Both the position numbers and the translations under genes were made by a program. Below, in pieces: positions 26,856 to 37,574 of a stretch of DNA of 64,000 nt. The notes under the pieces were generated by a model. That model was not told where the DNA came from, did not search any database, and was given only the letters and a program-made list of their open reading frames with translations. Each line of letters begins with the position of its first letter. Position 1 is the stretch's first letter. Source of the stretch: Acidobacteriota bacterium (GTDB taxonomy: Bacteria; Acidobacteriota; Vicinamibacteria; Vicinamibacterales; UBA2999); the NCBI GenBank assembly GCA_030697165.1, contig JAUYQQ010000019.1, forward strand, positions 124,001 to 188,000. Direction: 5' to 3'.

Positions 26856-27779
26856 ATGTCCACCCCGACGCTCGCCTCTCGAAAAACTCGGGGCGCCCTG
26901 AGCCTGCCGAAGGGCGAATGGATCATCGAGCGGGTGCTGTTCCTGTGCGCAGCGCTCTCAGTACTCACGACCGGCGGCATCATCGCCGTCCTCGCGATTG
27001 AAACGTTCGAGTTTCTGCGCGAGGTGCCGCTCATCGACTTCCTGACCGGCACCGAGTGGACACCGCTGTTCTCGAGTAAGAAATTCGGGGTCCTGCCACT
27101 GGTCGTCGGCACCATGCTGGTGTCGAGCATCGCGATGGTGGTGGCGCTGCCCATGGGCCTGCTGTCGGCCATCTACCTCAGCGAGTACGCGCCAAGCGGC
27201 TTCCGGCGCGTCATCAAGCCGGTGCTCGAAATCCTGGCCGGCGTGCCGACGGTCGTCTACGGCTACTTTGCCCTCACGTTCGTGACGCCACTGCTGCAGC
27301 AGATCTTTCCCACCCTGTCGGGCTTCAACGCGCTCAGCCCGGGCCTGGTCATGGGCCTGATGATCCTGCCGCTGGTCTCGTCGCTGTCGGAGGATGCGAT
27401 GCGCGCCGTGCCGCAGGGCCTGCGCGAGGGCTCCTATGCCCTCGGCGCCACGCGCATGCAGACCGCCCTCAAGGTGGTCGTCCCGGCCGCCTTCTCGGGC
27501 ATCACCGCCGCCTTCATCCTGGCGGTGTCGCGGGCCATAGGCGAGACGATGATCGTCGCCATTGCCGCCGGCCAGCAGCCGCGCCTCACCGGCAACCCCT
27601 TCGTCCCGATCGAAACCATGACCGCCTACATCGTCCAGGTGTCGCTCGGCGACACGCCGCAGGGGACGATTGAATACCGGACGATCTTCGCGGTCGGCAT
27701 GCTGCTGTTCCTGATGACCTTCTCGCTCAACCTGATCAGCACCTGGCTGCGCGAGCGGTTCCGCGAGGAATACGCATGA
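26856..27779 (+). CDS. pstC: Phosphate ABC transporter permease PstC
   Basis: 307 residues with about six membrane helices. Family motifs are [26 protein letters not shown], and the EAA loop [20 protein letters not shown], which contacts PstB. It forms the transport channel with PstA. The stop overlaps the pstA start (ATGA). No truncation seen. Confidence 0.95.
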   Translation: MSTPTLASRKTRGALSLPKGEWIIERVLFLCAALSVLTTGGIIAVLAIETFEFLREVPLIDFLTGTEWTPLFSSKKFGVLPLVVGTMLVSSIAMVVALPMGLLSAIYLSEYAPSGFRRVIKPVLEILAGVPTVVYGYFALTFVTPLLQQIFPTLSGFNALSPGLVMGLMILPLVSSLSEDAMRAVPQGLREGSYALGATRMQTALKVVVPAAFSGITAAFILAVSRAIGETMIVAIAAGQQPRLTGNPFVPIETMTAYIVQVSLGDTPQGTIEYRTIFAVGMLLFLMTFSLNLISTWLRERFREEYA

Positions 27780-28614
27780 GGAAGCACGCCGATGTGATCT
27801 TCCAGTTCGTGTCGCTCGGCGCGTTGCTGGTCGCGCTGGCGGCGCTGGCGGCGCTGGTGTTCAACATCGTCTCGGACGGCGGCGGGCGCCTGAGCTTCCA
27901 GTTCCTGACCAGCATCGCGTCGCGCAACGCTGAGGACGCGGGCGTCTATCACGCGCTGATGGGCAGCATCTGGGTGATCGCGCTGACCGGTGCCATGGCG
28001 TTGCCGGCCGGCGTCGCCGCGGCGATCTATCTCGAAGAGTACGGCTCGCGCAGCCGGGTGGCGCGCTTCATCGAACTGAACATCTCGAACCTCGCGGCGG
28101 TGCCGTCGATTATCTACGGCCTGCTCGGCCTCGGGCTGTTCGTCCGCCTCATGGGCATGGGCCAGAGCGTCTTGGCGGGCGCCTCGACCCTGGCGCTGCT
28201 GGCGCTGCCGGTGGTGATCATGTCCACCCGCGAGGCGCTGCGCACGGTGCCCAGCTCGATTCGCGAAGGCTCCTACGCGCTCGGCGCCACCAAGTGGCAG
28301 ACCATCTGGAACCAGGTGCTGCCCATGGCCATGCCGGGCGTGCTGACCGGCCTGATCCTGGCGCTGTCGCGCGCGATCGGTGAAACCGCCCCGCTCATCA
28401 CCATTGGCGCCCTCACGTACATCCCGTTCGCGCCCGACGGGATCTGGTCGAAGTTCACCGTGCTGCCCATCCAGATCTTCAACTGGGTGTCGCGGCCACA
28501 ACCCGAGTTCAAGGCGAACGCCGCCGCTGCTATTCTGGTGCTTATGGTCCTGCTGCTCTCGATGAACGCGATCGCCATTATCGTGCGCGACCGCCAACAG
28601 CGCCGGGGGCGCAT

Positions 28615-28618
<4 letters not shown>
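27776..28618 (+). CDS. pstA: Phosphate ABC transporter permease PstA
   Basis: 280 residues with about six membrane helices. [20 protein letters not shown] and [17 protein letters not shown] are family motifs. The EAA loop is [20 protein letters not shown]. Partner permease of PstC. ATGA overlaps at both ends (with pstC and pstB) indicate tight translational coupling in one operon. Confidence 0.95.
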
Positions 28619-29456
<838 letters not shown>

Positions 29457-29457
<1 letters not shown>

Positions 29458-30140
29458 TGGAGCGCGTGTTTCGACACTTCCAGGACGATCTCGATGCCCT
29501 CAAGCAGCGCCTGCTGGCCATGGGCGGCCTGGCCGAGGAACGGGTGCGCGAGTCGGTCCGCGGCCTGATGGACCGCGACCTCGCCGCGCTCGACGCCGTG
29601 CTCGCCGGCGACCAGCCCATCAACGACCTGCACATCGAGATCGACGATCGCTGCTTCAAGCTGCTGGCCTTGCACCAGCCGATGGCGAACGACCTGCGCG
29701 TGATTGTCGCCGTCGTCAAGATCAACACCGACCTGGAACGGGTCGGCGACCTGGCGGTCAACATCGCCGAGGCCGGCAAGCGCTACCTGCGGCACGCCCC
29801 GGTCAAGCCGCTGATCGACATCCCGCGCATGGGCGAGCTGGCGCAGTCGATGTTGCGCGATGCGCTCGATGCGTTTGTCCGCCGCGACATCGCCCTGGCC
29901 GAAGCCGTCCTGGCCCAGGACGACATCGTCGACGGGCTCAAGTCCCAGATTTTCCGGGAACTGCTCACCTACATGCTGGCCGACCCAGCCACCATCGAGC
30001 CGGCGCTGGACCTGATCCTGATTTCCCGCCACCTCGAGCGCATTGGCGACCATGCGACCAACGTGGCCGAGGACGTCATCTTCATCCTGTCGGCCAAGGA
30101 CGTGCGCCACACCGGGGCCGGCCCGGCCAGGACCGAGTAG
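29457..30140 (+). CDS. phoU: Phosphate signalling accessory protein PhoU
   Basis: 227 residues, all-helical. Two PhoU repeats, each with a metal-binding E/DxxxD motif: TDLERVGDLAVNIAE and RHLERIGDHATNVAED. PhoU ties PstB activity to the PhoR sensor and limits Pi uptake. Start ATG 29457 overlaps the pstB stop; a GTG nine bases upstream is less likely. Last gene of the pst operon; citrate synthase begins 54 bp later. Confidence 0.94.
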
Positions 30141-30165
30141 AACTCTCTCCGTGACGGCAATGGGC

Positions 30166-30193
30166 GGGTGATCTAGAATGATCGGGATCACCC
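30166..30193. promoter_or_regulatory. Inverted repeat at the citrate synthase start
   Basis: GGGTGATC-N12-GATCACCC, an exact 8-bp inverted repeat ending one base before the gltA ATG. It covers the region where a ribosome site would be and no clear Shine-Dalgarno is seen. It may be an operator or an mRNA hairpin affecting initiation. The GTGATCT words also recur at 31479, so it may instead be repeat-derived. Confidence 0.4.
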
Positions 30194-30194
30194 T

Positions 30195-31478
<1,284 letters not shown>

Positions 31479-31513
31479 TCTCGTGATCTGGTGATCTAGC
31501 GAGCTGGTGATTC
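31479..31513. repeat. Imperfect GTGATCT tandem repeat
   Basis: GATCTCGT, GATCTGGT, GATCTAGC, GAGCTGGT then GATTCGT: about five 8-bp units filling the gap between gltA and the M28 peptidase gene. The last unit contains the peptidase GTG start. Confidence 0.6.
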
Positions 31514-32410
31514 GTGATTCGAAGACTGACTCTTGCCTGGTGCGCCCTGGTGGTGCTCGCCGTCTCCGGCGCGCACGGTCAGGGCGCCGTCGCATTCGAC
31601 AGCACAAGAGCCTGGGAGCATCTGCGCCAGCAGGTGGCCATCGGCCCGCGGCCGTCCGGGTCGCCGGGTAACGTCAAGAACCGCGAATACATCACCAAGA
31701 CGCTCGCCGCGATCGGCCTCAAGACCGTCGAACAGGCGTGGACGGCCACGACGCCGCTTGGCCCAATCAAGATGGTCAACCTGATCGCGTCCATCCCCGG
31801 CCAGCGGGCCGAGCGCATCATCATTGCCAGCCACTTCGACACCAAGCTGTTCCGGGAGTTCCGGTTCGTCGGCGCCAGCGACGGCGCGTCGAGCACGGCG
31901 GCGCTGCTGGAGCTGGCGCGGGTCATCAAGGCGCGGCCGACACTCCCCTTCACCATCGAGCTGCTGTTCCTCGACGGCGAGGAAGCCACCGGCGAGTGGG
32001 TGGGCACCGACAACACCTACGGCAGCCGCCACTACGTGGAGGTCGCCCGCAAGACCGGGACGCTGAAGTCGCTGCGGGCGATGATCCTGCTCGACATGAT
32101 TGGCGACCGCGACCTGAACATCCGCCGCGAGTCGAACTCCACGCCGTGGCTGACCGACATCGTCTGGAACGTGGCGCGCAGGCTCGGCCACCAGCGTCAT
32201 TTCATCGAGGAATCGATGGCGGTCGAAGACGACCACCTGCCCTTCCTGAAGGCCGGCGTGCCCGCGATCGACATCATCGACCTCGACTACCCGGCCTGGC
32301 ACACCGCGCAGGACACCCTCGACGCGGTATCGGCGCGCAGCCTGCAGATCGTGGGTGATGTGGTGGTGGCGGCCTTGCCGGAAATCGAAGCGCGACTGCT
32401 GAAGAACTGA
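31514..32410 (+). CDS. Secreted M28-family metallopeptidase / glutaminyl cyclase-like
   Basis: 298 residues with a signal peptide (LTLAWCALVVLAVSGAHG). Zinc-site motifs of the M28/glutaminyl-cyclase fold: SHFDTK, GASDGASSTAALLELAR, FLDGEEATGEW, LLDMIGDRDL and AWHTAQDT. Proteins of this shape are either aminopeptidases or glutaminyl-peptide cyclotransferases. The single-zinc pattern with a conserved Asp before GASST and the WHT motif favours the cyclase-like branch; not certain. Start GTG 31514 lies in a short tandem repeat and lacks a clear ribosome site. Confidence 0.8.
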   Translation: MIRRLTLAWCALVVLAVSGAHGQGAVAFDSTRAWEHLRQQVAIGPRPSGSPGNVKNREYITKTLAAIGLKTVEQAWTATTPLGPIKMVNLIASIPGQRAERIIIASHFDTKLFREFRFVGASDGASSTAALLELARVIKARPTLPFTIELLFLDGEEATGEWVGTDNTYGSRHYVEVARKTGTLKSLRAMILLDMIGDRDLNIRRESNSTPWLTDIVWNVARRLGHQRHFIEESMAVEDDHLPFLKAGVPAIDIIDLDYPAWHTAQDTLDAVSARSLQIVGDVVVAALPEIEARLLKN

Positions 32411-32416
32411 CTCTTG

Positions 32417-32494
32417 CGGTCCGGCTAGAGCCGGACTCTACATCTGCAATGTGGCGTCGCAGCTCCGATGTGGCGTCCGCCTTTAGGCGGACCG
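32417..32494. repeat. Repeat family C, two facing copies
   Basis: GTCCGGC-TAGA-GCCGGAC (32419-32436) followed by CTCTACATC, then GATGTGGC and GTCCGCC-TTTA-GGCGGAC (32475-32492). The copies face each other between the convergent M28 and LeuA-like genes, suiting a two-way terminator. A third copy is at 52828. Confidence 0.85.
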
Positions 32495-32495
32495 A

Positions 32496-33707
32496 CTACC
32501 GGTAGACTTCCGCGAGAATCTCGGCTTCGGTAAGGACGGTCGTCGATCCCTTCGCCTTGGCGAATACGCGATCGACCACCGGGTCGCTGGTCGGAATGCC
32601 GTGCTGCTCGAGCCAGAACAGCACGTTCGACTTGCCCGACATCGGCCCGACCTCGATCTCCTGCTGGCGGCCGACCAGGCTGGCCGGAATTGCCGAGTAG
32701 ACCGCGTCCATCAGCTCGCGATCGCCCATGCGCCACGCCTTGACCACGGCCGCGGCGTGCACGCCCGTGGCGGTGCGGAAGGCGTCGCGGCCAATCACCG
32801 GGTAGTTGTCGGGAATCGGCACGCCGCACGCCTCGGACACGGCCTCGCAGTACGGCATCAGCGGCGTGAGGTCGCGTTCGAGGAAGCCCATCAGCACGAA
32901 GTTGACGAGCAGCAAATCCATGGGGGTGTTGCCGACGCGTTCGCCGATGCCGAGCGCCGCGGCATGCACGCGCGAGGCGCCGGCCTCGAGCGCGGCAATG
33001 CTGTTGATGATCGCCAGGTCGCGGTCGCGGTGGCCGTGCCAGTCGATACCGACGTCGGCGCCCTCGTCCTTGATCACCTGCGCGGCAAACTTGACCACCG
33101 CGGTGGCGCCCCACGGCGTGGCGTGACCGACGGTGTCGGCCAGGCAAATGCGCTTGGCGCCGGCGCGGATGGCGCACACGTACAACTGGCGCAACGTCTC
33201 GGGATCGGCGCGGGTCGTGTCCTCGGTCACGTACATGACCTCGAGGCCCTCGCCGACCGCAAACGTGATCGCCTCTTCGGTGCTTTTCAGCAGCCAGTCA
33301 AGCGTCCAGCCCTCGGTATATTGCCGGATCGGCGACGAGCCGATGAAGGCGCCGACCTCGATCGGCAGGCCGGTCCGCTGGGTGATCTCGGCAATCGGGC
33401 GGATGTCGGTGATCGTGGTTCGCGCCGCGCAGTTCGCGCGGACCTTCAGTCGCGCGTCGACGATCTCGCGCGCCAGGCGCTCGACGTCGGCGGCCACGTG
33501 GGGACCGGCGCCGGGCAGGCCGATGTCAGCCGTGTCGATGCCGAGCTGGTCGATCAGGTGGAGGATCTTGATCTTCTGGGCAATGGTCGGCGTCTTCACC
33601 GACGGCGACTGCAAGCCGTCGCGCAACGTCTCGTCGTCCAGCATCACCCGCTTGGGGGCCGCCGGGGCGCCGATTTTGTTCCAGTCGTAAATCAGTTTAT
33701 CGAGCAT
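32496..33707 (-). CDS. Alpha-isopropylmalate/homocitrate synthase family (LeuA-like)
   Basis: 403 residues, DRE-TIM barrel. LDDETLRDGLQSPSV holds the metal Asp and catalytic Arg, GIDWHGHRDRDLAI the HxH metal ligands, and GERVGNTPMDLLLVN the Asn ligand region. It joins acetyl-CoA to a 2-oxo acid. The C-terminal LeuA regulatory domain is absent, as in short homologues. The substrate could be 2-oxoisovalerate, 2-oxoglutarate or another acid; no leucine or lysine gene is adjacent. Co-directional with the small gene 8 bp upstream. Confidence 0.8.
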   Translation of the reverse strand: MLDKLIYDWNKIGAPAAPKRVMLDDETLRDGLQSPSVKTPTIAQKIKILHLIDQLGIDTADIGLPGAGPHVAADVERLAREIVDARLKVRANCAARTTITDIRPIAEITQRTGLPIEVGAFIGSSPIRQYTEGWTLDWLLKSTEEAITFAVGEGLEVMYVTEDTTRADPETLRQLYVCAIRAGAKRICLADTVGHATPWGATAVVKFAAQVIKDEGADVGIDWHGHRDRDLAIINSIAALEAGASRVHAAALGIGERVGNTPMDLLLVNFVLMGFLERDLTPLMPYCEAVSEACGVPIPDNYPVIGRDAFRTATGVHAAAVVKAWRMGDRELMDAVYSAIPASLVGRQQEIEVGPMSGKSNVLFWLEQHGIPTSDPVVDRVFAKAKGSTTVLTEAEILAEVYR

Positions 33708-33715
33708 CGAGTTCT

Positions 33716-33994
33716 TCAGACTTCTTTTGACGTCCGGGTGGCCACGATGGTCGCGATCGCGCCGGTGCCCAGGATGAGGCCCAGCCAGCCGCTCGAGCGA
33801 ACGGCGGCGGCGCGGACCATCGGGCGGAAGCCATCGTTAATGGTGGCCACGGGCTGGCCGGCCGCGTGGCGGCGCGACTGCGCGCCCGCAAACTCCAGGC
33901 CCGCCAGGCGGGTCTGCCAGTCGAACGTCACGTTGAAGACCGCAACGGCGAACACCGCCCACAAGGCCATCGCGACACGTGCCCGCTTGGTCAT
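33716..33994 (-). CDS. Small membrane protein of unknown function
   Basis: 92 residues with two hydrophobic segments (VAMALWAVFAVAVFNVTF and WLGLILGTGAIATIVAT). The middle part is polar. ATGA overlap with the upstream phosphatase gene and an 8-bp gap to the LeuA-like gene place it in one operon. Family not recognised. Confidence 0.6.
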   Translation of the reverse strand: MTKRARVAMALWAVFAVAVFNVTFDWQTRLAGLEFAGAQSRRHAAGQPVATINDGFRPMVRAAAVRSSGWLGLILGTGAIATIVATRTSKEV

Positions 33995-35604
33995 GATGGG
34001 CCAATGTAGCGAATGACCAGGGCGGTGACGTCGTCATACTGCTCGGCGCCGCGCGCGAACTCGCTGACGGCCGCGATCAGCTTCTCGAGCACGACGGTGG
34101 CCGGTTCCTTGTGGTACTGCTCGAGCACCGCAGCCATGCGTTCTTCACCGAAGTCATCGCCCGCCACGTTCTGCGCTTCGGTCACGCCGTCGCTATACAA
34201 CACCATGGTGTCGCCGGGCTTCAGGTCGAGAGTATCGGCTGAATAGGGCGCCATCTCGAACAACCCCACGGGCATGCCGCCGCTCTCGATGCGCCGCAGG
34301 CCGTCGACGCCGTAGATCAACGGCGGGTTGTGGCCGGCGTTGCAGAACACCAGCTTGCCGGTGGGCGCCAACTGGCCGTACATCAGCGTCGCGTAGCGCG
34401 CGTCGATCTGGCGGCGGGTCAGCACCTTGTTGATGTGATCCACGGTCTGCGCCGGATCGTCGCCAATCGACGCGAACGCCGAGAAGATGCCCATGATCTT
34501 CGACGTCAGCAGGGCCGCCGCCGGCCCCTTGCCGGCGACGTCGCCGCACAGGAAGCCAAACATGCCGTCCGGGGTATCGATCAGGTCGAAGAAGTCGCCG
34601 CCAATCGACCGGGCCTGCAGCGAGGTGCCGGCCGACTGGAAGAACGTCCCGTTATGCGTGCCTTCGGGCAGCAACGCGCGCTGGATTTCGGCGGCGATCT
34701 TCAGCTCGTGCTCGAGGCGGGCCTTGTCGAGCGTCTGCCGGTACAGGCGCGCGTTCTCAATCGCGACACCGGCCTCGGTCGCCAGCGTATCGAGCGCGGT
34801 GCGCGTGTGCGGCGCCAGCAGGCTGCCCTTCTCGCGGCTGTCGAGATAGAGCACGCCGATGTTCTTGGTCTCGCTGGCCATGTCGGCGCGATCCAGGTAC
34901 CGCACCATGCGCAGCGGGATGCACGCGACGTGACGAATGCCCAGTGCGACCGTGCCCATGTGCACGTTGGCCAGGTCGCCGTCGAGCAGGTCGGCCACGA
35001 TCTTGAGTTCGCCGGTGGCGAACACCTCTTCGGGGATCTTCCGGCTGGTGTTGAAGCCGGTGTTCGGCAGCGTGATGCGTCCCTTGGCGCGGGCCAGCTT
35101 CAGTTCGAGCGGCGCGTTGTTCGACGACAGCATGATGAAGCCGCGTTCGGCGCCGGCCACGTCGATCGCGGCATCGAGTACGAGCGCCAGCACTTCATCG
35201 AGGACGCGGCCCGAGCCGAGCGCGCGCAGGCCTTCGAGCAGCGCGGCGAGCTGGCGCAGGTCGTTGACGGCGCTGGCGTGCGAGCGGTCGGTGTGGGCCG
35301 GCGCGTCGCCGGTCAAGAACACGACGTCGGCGCCGCTGGCGCGGCCGAACTGCACCTTGTCGCCGTGGGTGAGCTTGTGCTCGGAGACCGCTTCGCCGTT
35401 GACGTAGGTGCCGTAGCGCGACCCCTTGTCGCGCAGCAGCCACTCGCCGTTGACTTCCACGATCTCGGCGTGTTCGCGGGAGACGTCGCTGCCGACCAGG
35501 CGCAGGTCGCTCTCGGTCCGGCGACCGATCGTGAGCTGCGTCTTGGTGATCGGGACGATTCGCTGGCCGAGGCCGTCGTTTACTTCGAGCCGCGCATTTG
35601 CCAT
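33991..35604 (-). CDS. FHA-GAF-SpoIIE (PP2C-type) serine phosphatase
   Basis: 537 residues. FHA domain at the N-terminus (LTIGRRTESDLRLVGSDVSREHAEI, quoted in parts: IGRRTESD and VSREHAEI), a GAF domain in the middle (ALVLDAAIDVAGAERGFIML onward), then an RsbU/SpoIIE phosphatase from about residue 305 (SIGGDFFDLI, FGFLCGDVAGKGPAAALLTS, CNAGHNPPLIY, LYSDGVTEAQN). It likely dephosphorylates an anti-anti-sigma or partner protein in response to a phospho-Thr ligand and a small molecule. ATG 35604 fits the domain edge. A zinc-ribbon gene lies 40 bp upstream. Confidence 0.9.
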   Translation of the reverse strand: MANARLEVNDGLGQRIVPITKTQLTIGRRTESDLRLVGSDVSREHAEIVEVNGEWLLRDKGSRYGTYVNGEAVSEHKLTHGDKVQFGRASGADVVFLTGDAPAHTDRSHASAVNDLRQLAALLEGLRALGSGRVLDEVLALVLDAAIDVAGAERGFIMLSSNNAPLELKLARAKGRITLPNTGFNTSRKIPEEVFATGELKIVADLLDGDLANVHMGTVALGIRHVACIPLRMVRYLDRADMASETKNIGVLYLDSREKGSLLAPHTRTALDTLATEAGVAIENARLYRQTLDKARLEHELKIAAEIQRALLPEGTHNGTFFQSAGTSLQARSIGGDFFDLIDTPDGMFGFLCGDVAGKGPAAALLTSKIMGIFSAFASIGDDPAQTVDHINKVLTRRQIDARYATLMYGQLAPTGKLVFCNAGHNPPLIYGVDGLRRIESGGMPVGLFEMAPYSADTLDLKPGDTMVLYSDGVTEAQNVAGDDFGEERMAAVLEQYHKEPATVVLEKLIAAVSEFARGAEQYDDVTALVIRYIGPS

Positions 35605-35644
35605 AGGGACTGGCGGGCACCGTCGCGGGGGCCCGAACGCCTCA

Positions 35645-35845
35645 TCATAACAGGCTTCCGCACGCCACCTGGCGCACGACCGCGGCCAGCGCCAGGCCCA
35701 GCAGCACGAGGCCGGCCACCGAGACGCGCGAGCGCCGTGGGCGCGATGCGGGCGGGGTGATTCGCGGCTCCGACGTGGCGGTGCCACACTTGTAGCAAAT
35801 CAGTGCGTTGGCCGCGATTTCGGCGCCGCATGAGCGACAGGTCAT
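35645..35845 (-). CDS. Zinc-ribbon membrane-anchored small protein
   Basis: 66 residues. MTCRSCGAEIAANALICYKC is a CxxC-x11-CxxC zinc ribbon; a Pro/Arg linker and one hydrophobic segment (VAGLVLLGLALAAVV) follow. Such proteins are small membrane-linked adaptors of unknown role. Same strand as the FHA-SpoIIE gene, 40 bp before it, so probably co-transcribed. Confidence 0.75.
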   Translation of the reverse strand: MTCRSCGAEIAANALICYKCGTATSEPRITPPASRPRRSRVSVAGLVLLGLALAAVVRQVACGSLL

Positions 35846-35872
35846 CGTTATTGACTATTCTAGCTGAAGCCC

Positions 35873-36574
<702 letters not shown>

Positions 36575-36588
36575 TCCTTGTCTCCTGT

Positions 36589-37554
36589 TTAGGATTTTTT
36601 CCTGATCTCAGCTGAGACTTGCGCCAGCTCTAGCATCAGCTTCTCGAACTGGGCATTCCACTCCGCGTCGGGCATCACGCCCTTCAACTGCTTGTGCTCT
36701 TCGGCCTGCAACTCGAGCGTGCGGCGGCGCTTGGCCAGCGCCGCCAGTTCCGGGTTCGCTGATTCGGCGGCCGGTTCGGCATCGAGATACGAGAGGCGGG
36801 CCACGCTGCCGTCGGGACCCTCGGTCAGGGCCTCGACGCCCTTGCCGTCGCCGTTGTCGTCAAGCACGGCGCGCTCGGTCGCCAGTTGGCCCTTCTGCTC
36901 GTAGTGCTGCTTCACCGACGCGCTGGCCACGGTGAAGACCTCGAACAACGAGGTCCGGCCGTTCTTGTCAAGGTCGGTGGACGCTTCGCGGATTGCCTTC
37001 ACGAAGTACTCGGGGAACACGGTCGCGTACTTCTGCGCCGCCGAATCGGTTGCCGTGATCACGACGCGGCCCTTGGCGGTAAGCGCTTCCAGGAACGGAA
37101 AGCTCGCCGCGGTCGTGTTCACCACGGCCAGGCGGCCCGGTACGCCCGCCAGGACGCCGGTCCAATCACGAGCGCTGAGGTCGGGGCCGACCAGGTTGAA
37201 CTTGGCGACGTCACCGTCGTACGTGCCATGCCCCAGCAGCACCACCAGCACGAGGTCGTCCTTGGTACCGGCCTTCTTCAGCTCGGCAAAGACCCTGCGG
37301 ACGTTCTCGGCGGTGCCCTTCTCCCCGCTCGGGGCCGTCTCGTCCACCAGGAGACGAACCTGTTCGGGCTTGAACCCGTAGCGATCGACCATCGCCGACC
37401 GCAGGCCCTCGCGCCAGTCGCGCATCTGCTCGGCGTACTTCTCGCCGCCCGAGGCTCCGGAAATGATCACGGCCCAGCGCGCCTGGGCTTCGGCCGAGGC
37501 AGGCGACAACGCGAGCACGACGAGCACCGCCCCAACGAACGTTTTCATCGTCAT
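36589..37554 (-). CDS. Exported caspase-fold (C13-like) protein without a visible catalytic Cys
   Basis: 321 residues with a signal peptide (MKTFVGAVLVVLALSPASA). The fold resembles legumain/caspase-type peptidases: WAVIISGASGGEKYAEQM, LVLVVLLGHGTYDG (catalytic-His position) and RLAVVNTTAASFPF. The last is where the catalytic Cys usually sits after a hydrophobic strand, but here it reads NTTAASF. It is probably a non-peptidase homologue. The C-terminal 60 residues are charged and helical. Last gene of the MoxR-type operon; 20 bp after the VWA gene. Confidence 0.7.
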   Translation of the reverse strand: MTMKTFVGAVLVVLALSPASAEAQARWAVIISGASGGEKYAEQMRDWREGLRSAMVDRYGFKPEQVRLLVDETAPSGEKGTAENVRRVFAELKKAGTKDDLVLVVLLGHGTYDGDVAKFNLVGPDLSARDWTGVLAGVPGRLAVVNTTAASFPFLEALTAKGRVVITATDSAAQKYATVFPEYFVKAIREASTDLDKNGRTSLFEVFTVASASVKQHYEQKGQLATERAVLDDNGDGKGVEALTEGPDGSVARLSYLDAEPAAESANPELAALAKRRRTLELQAEEHKQLKGVMPDAEWNAQFEKLMLELAQVSAEIRKKS

Positions 37555-37574
37555 CGCCAAATCACCAAATCCGG

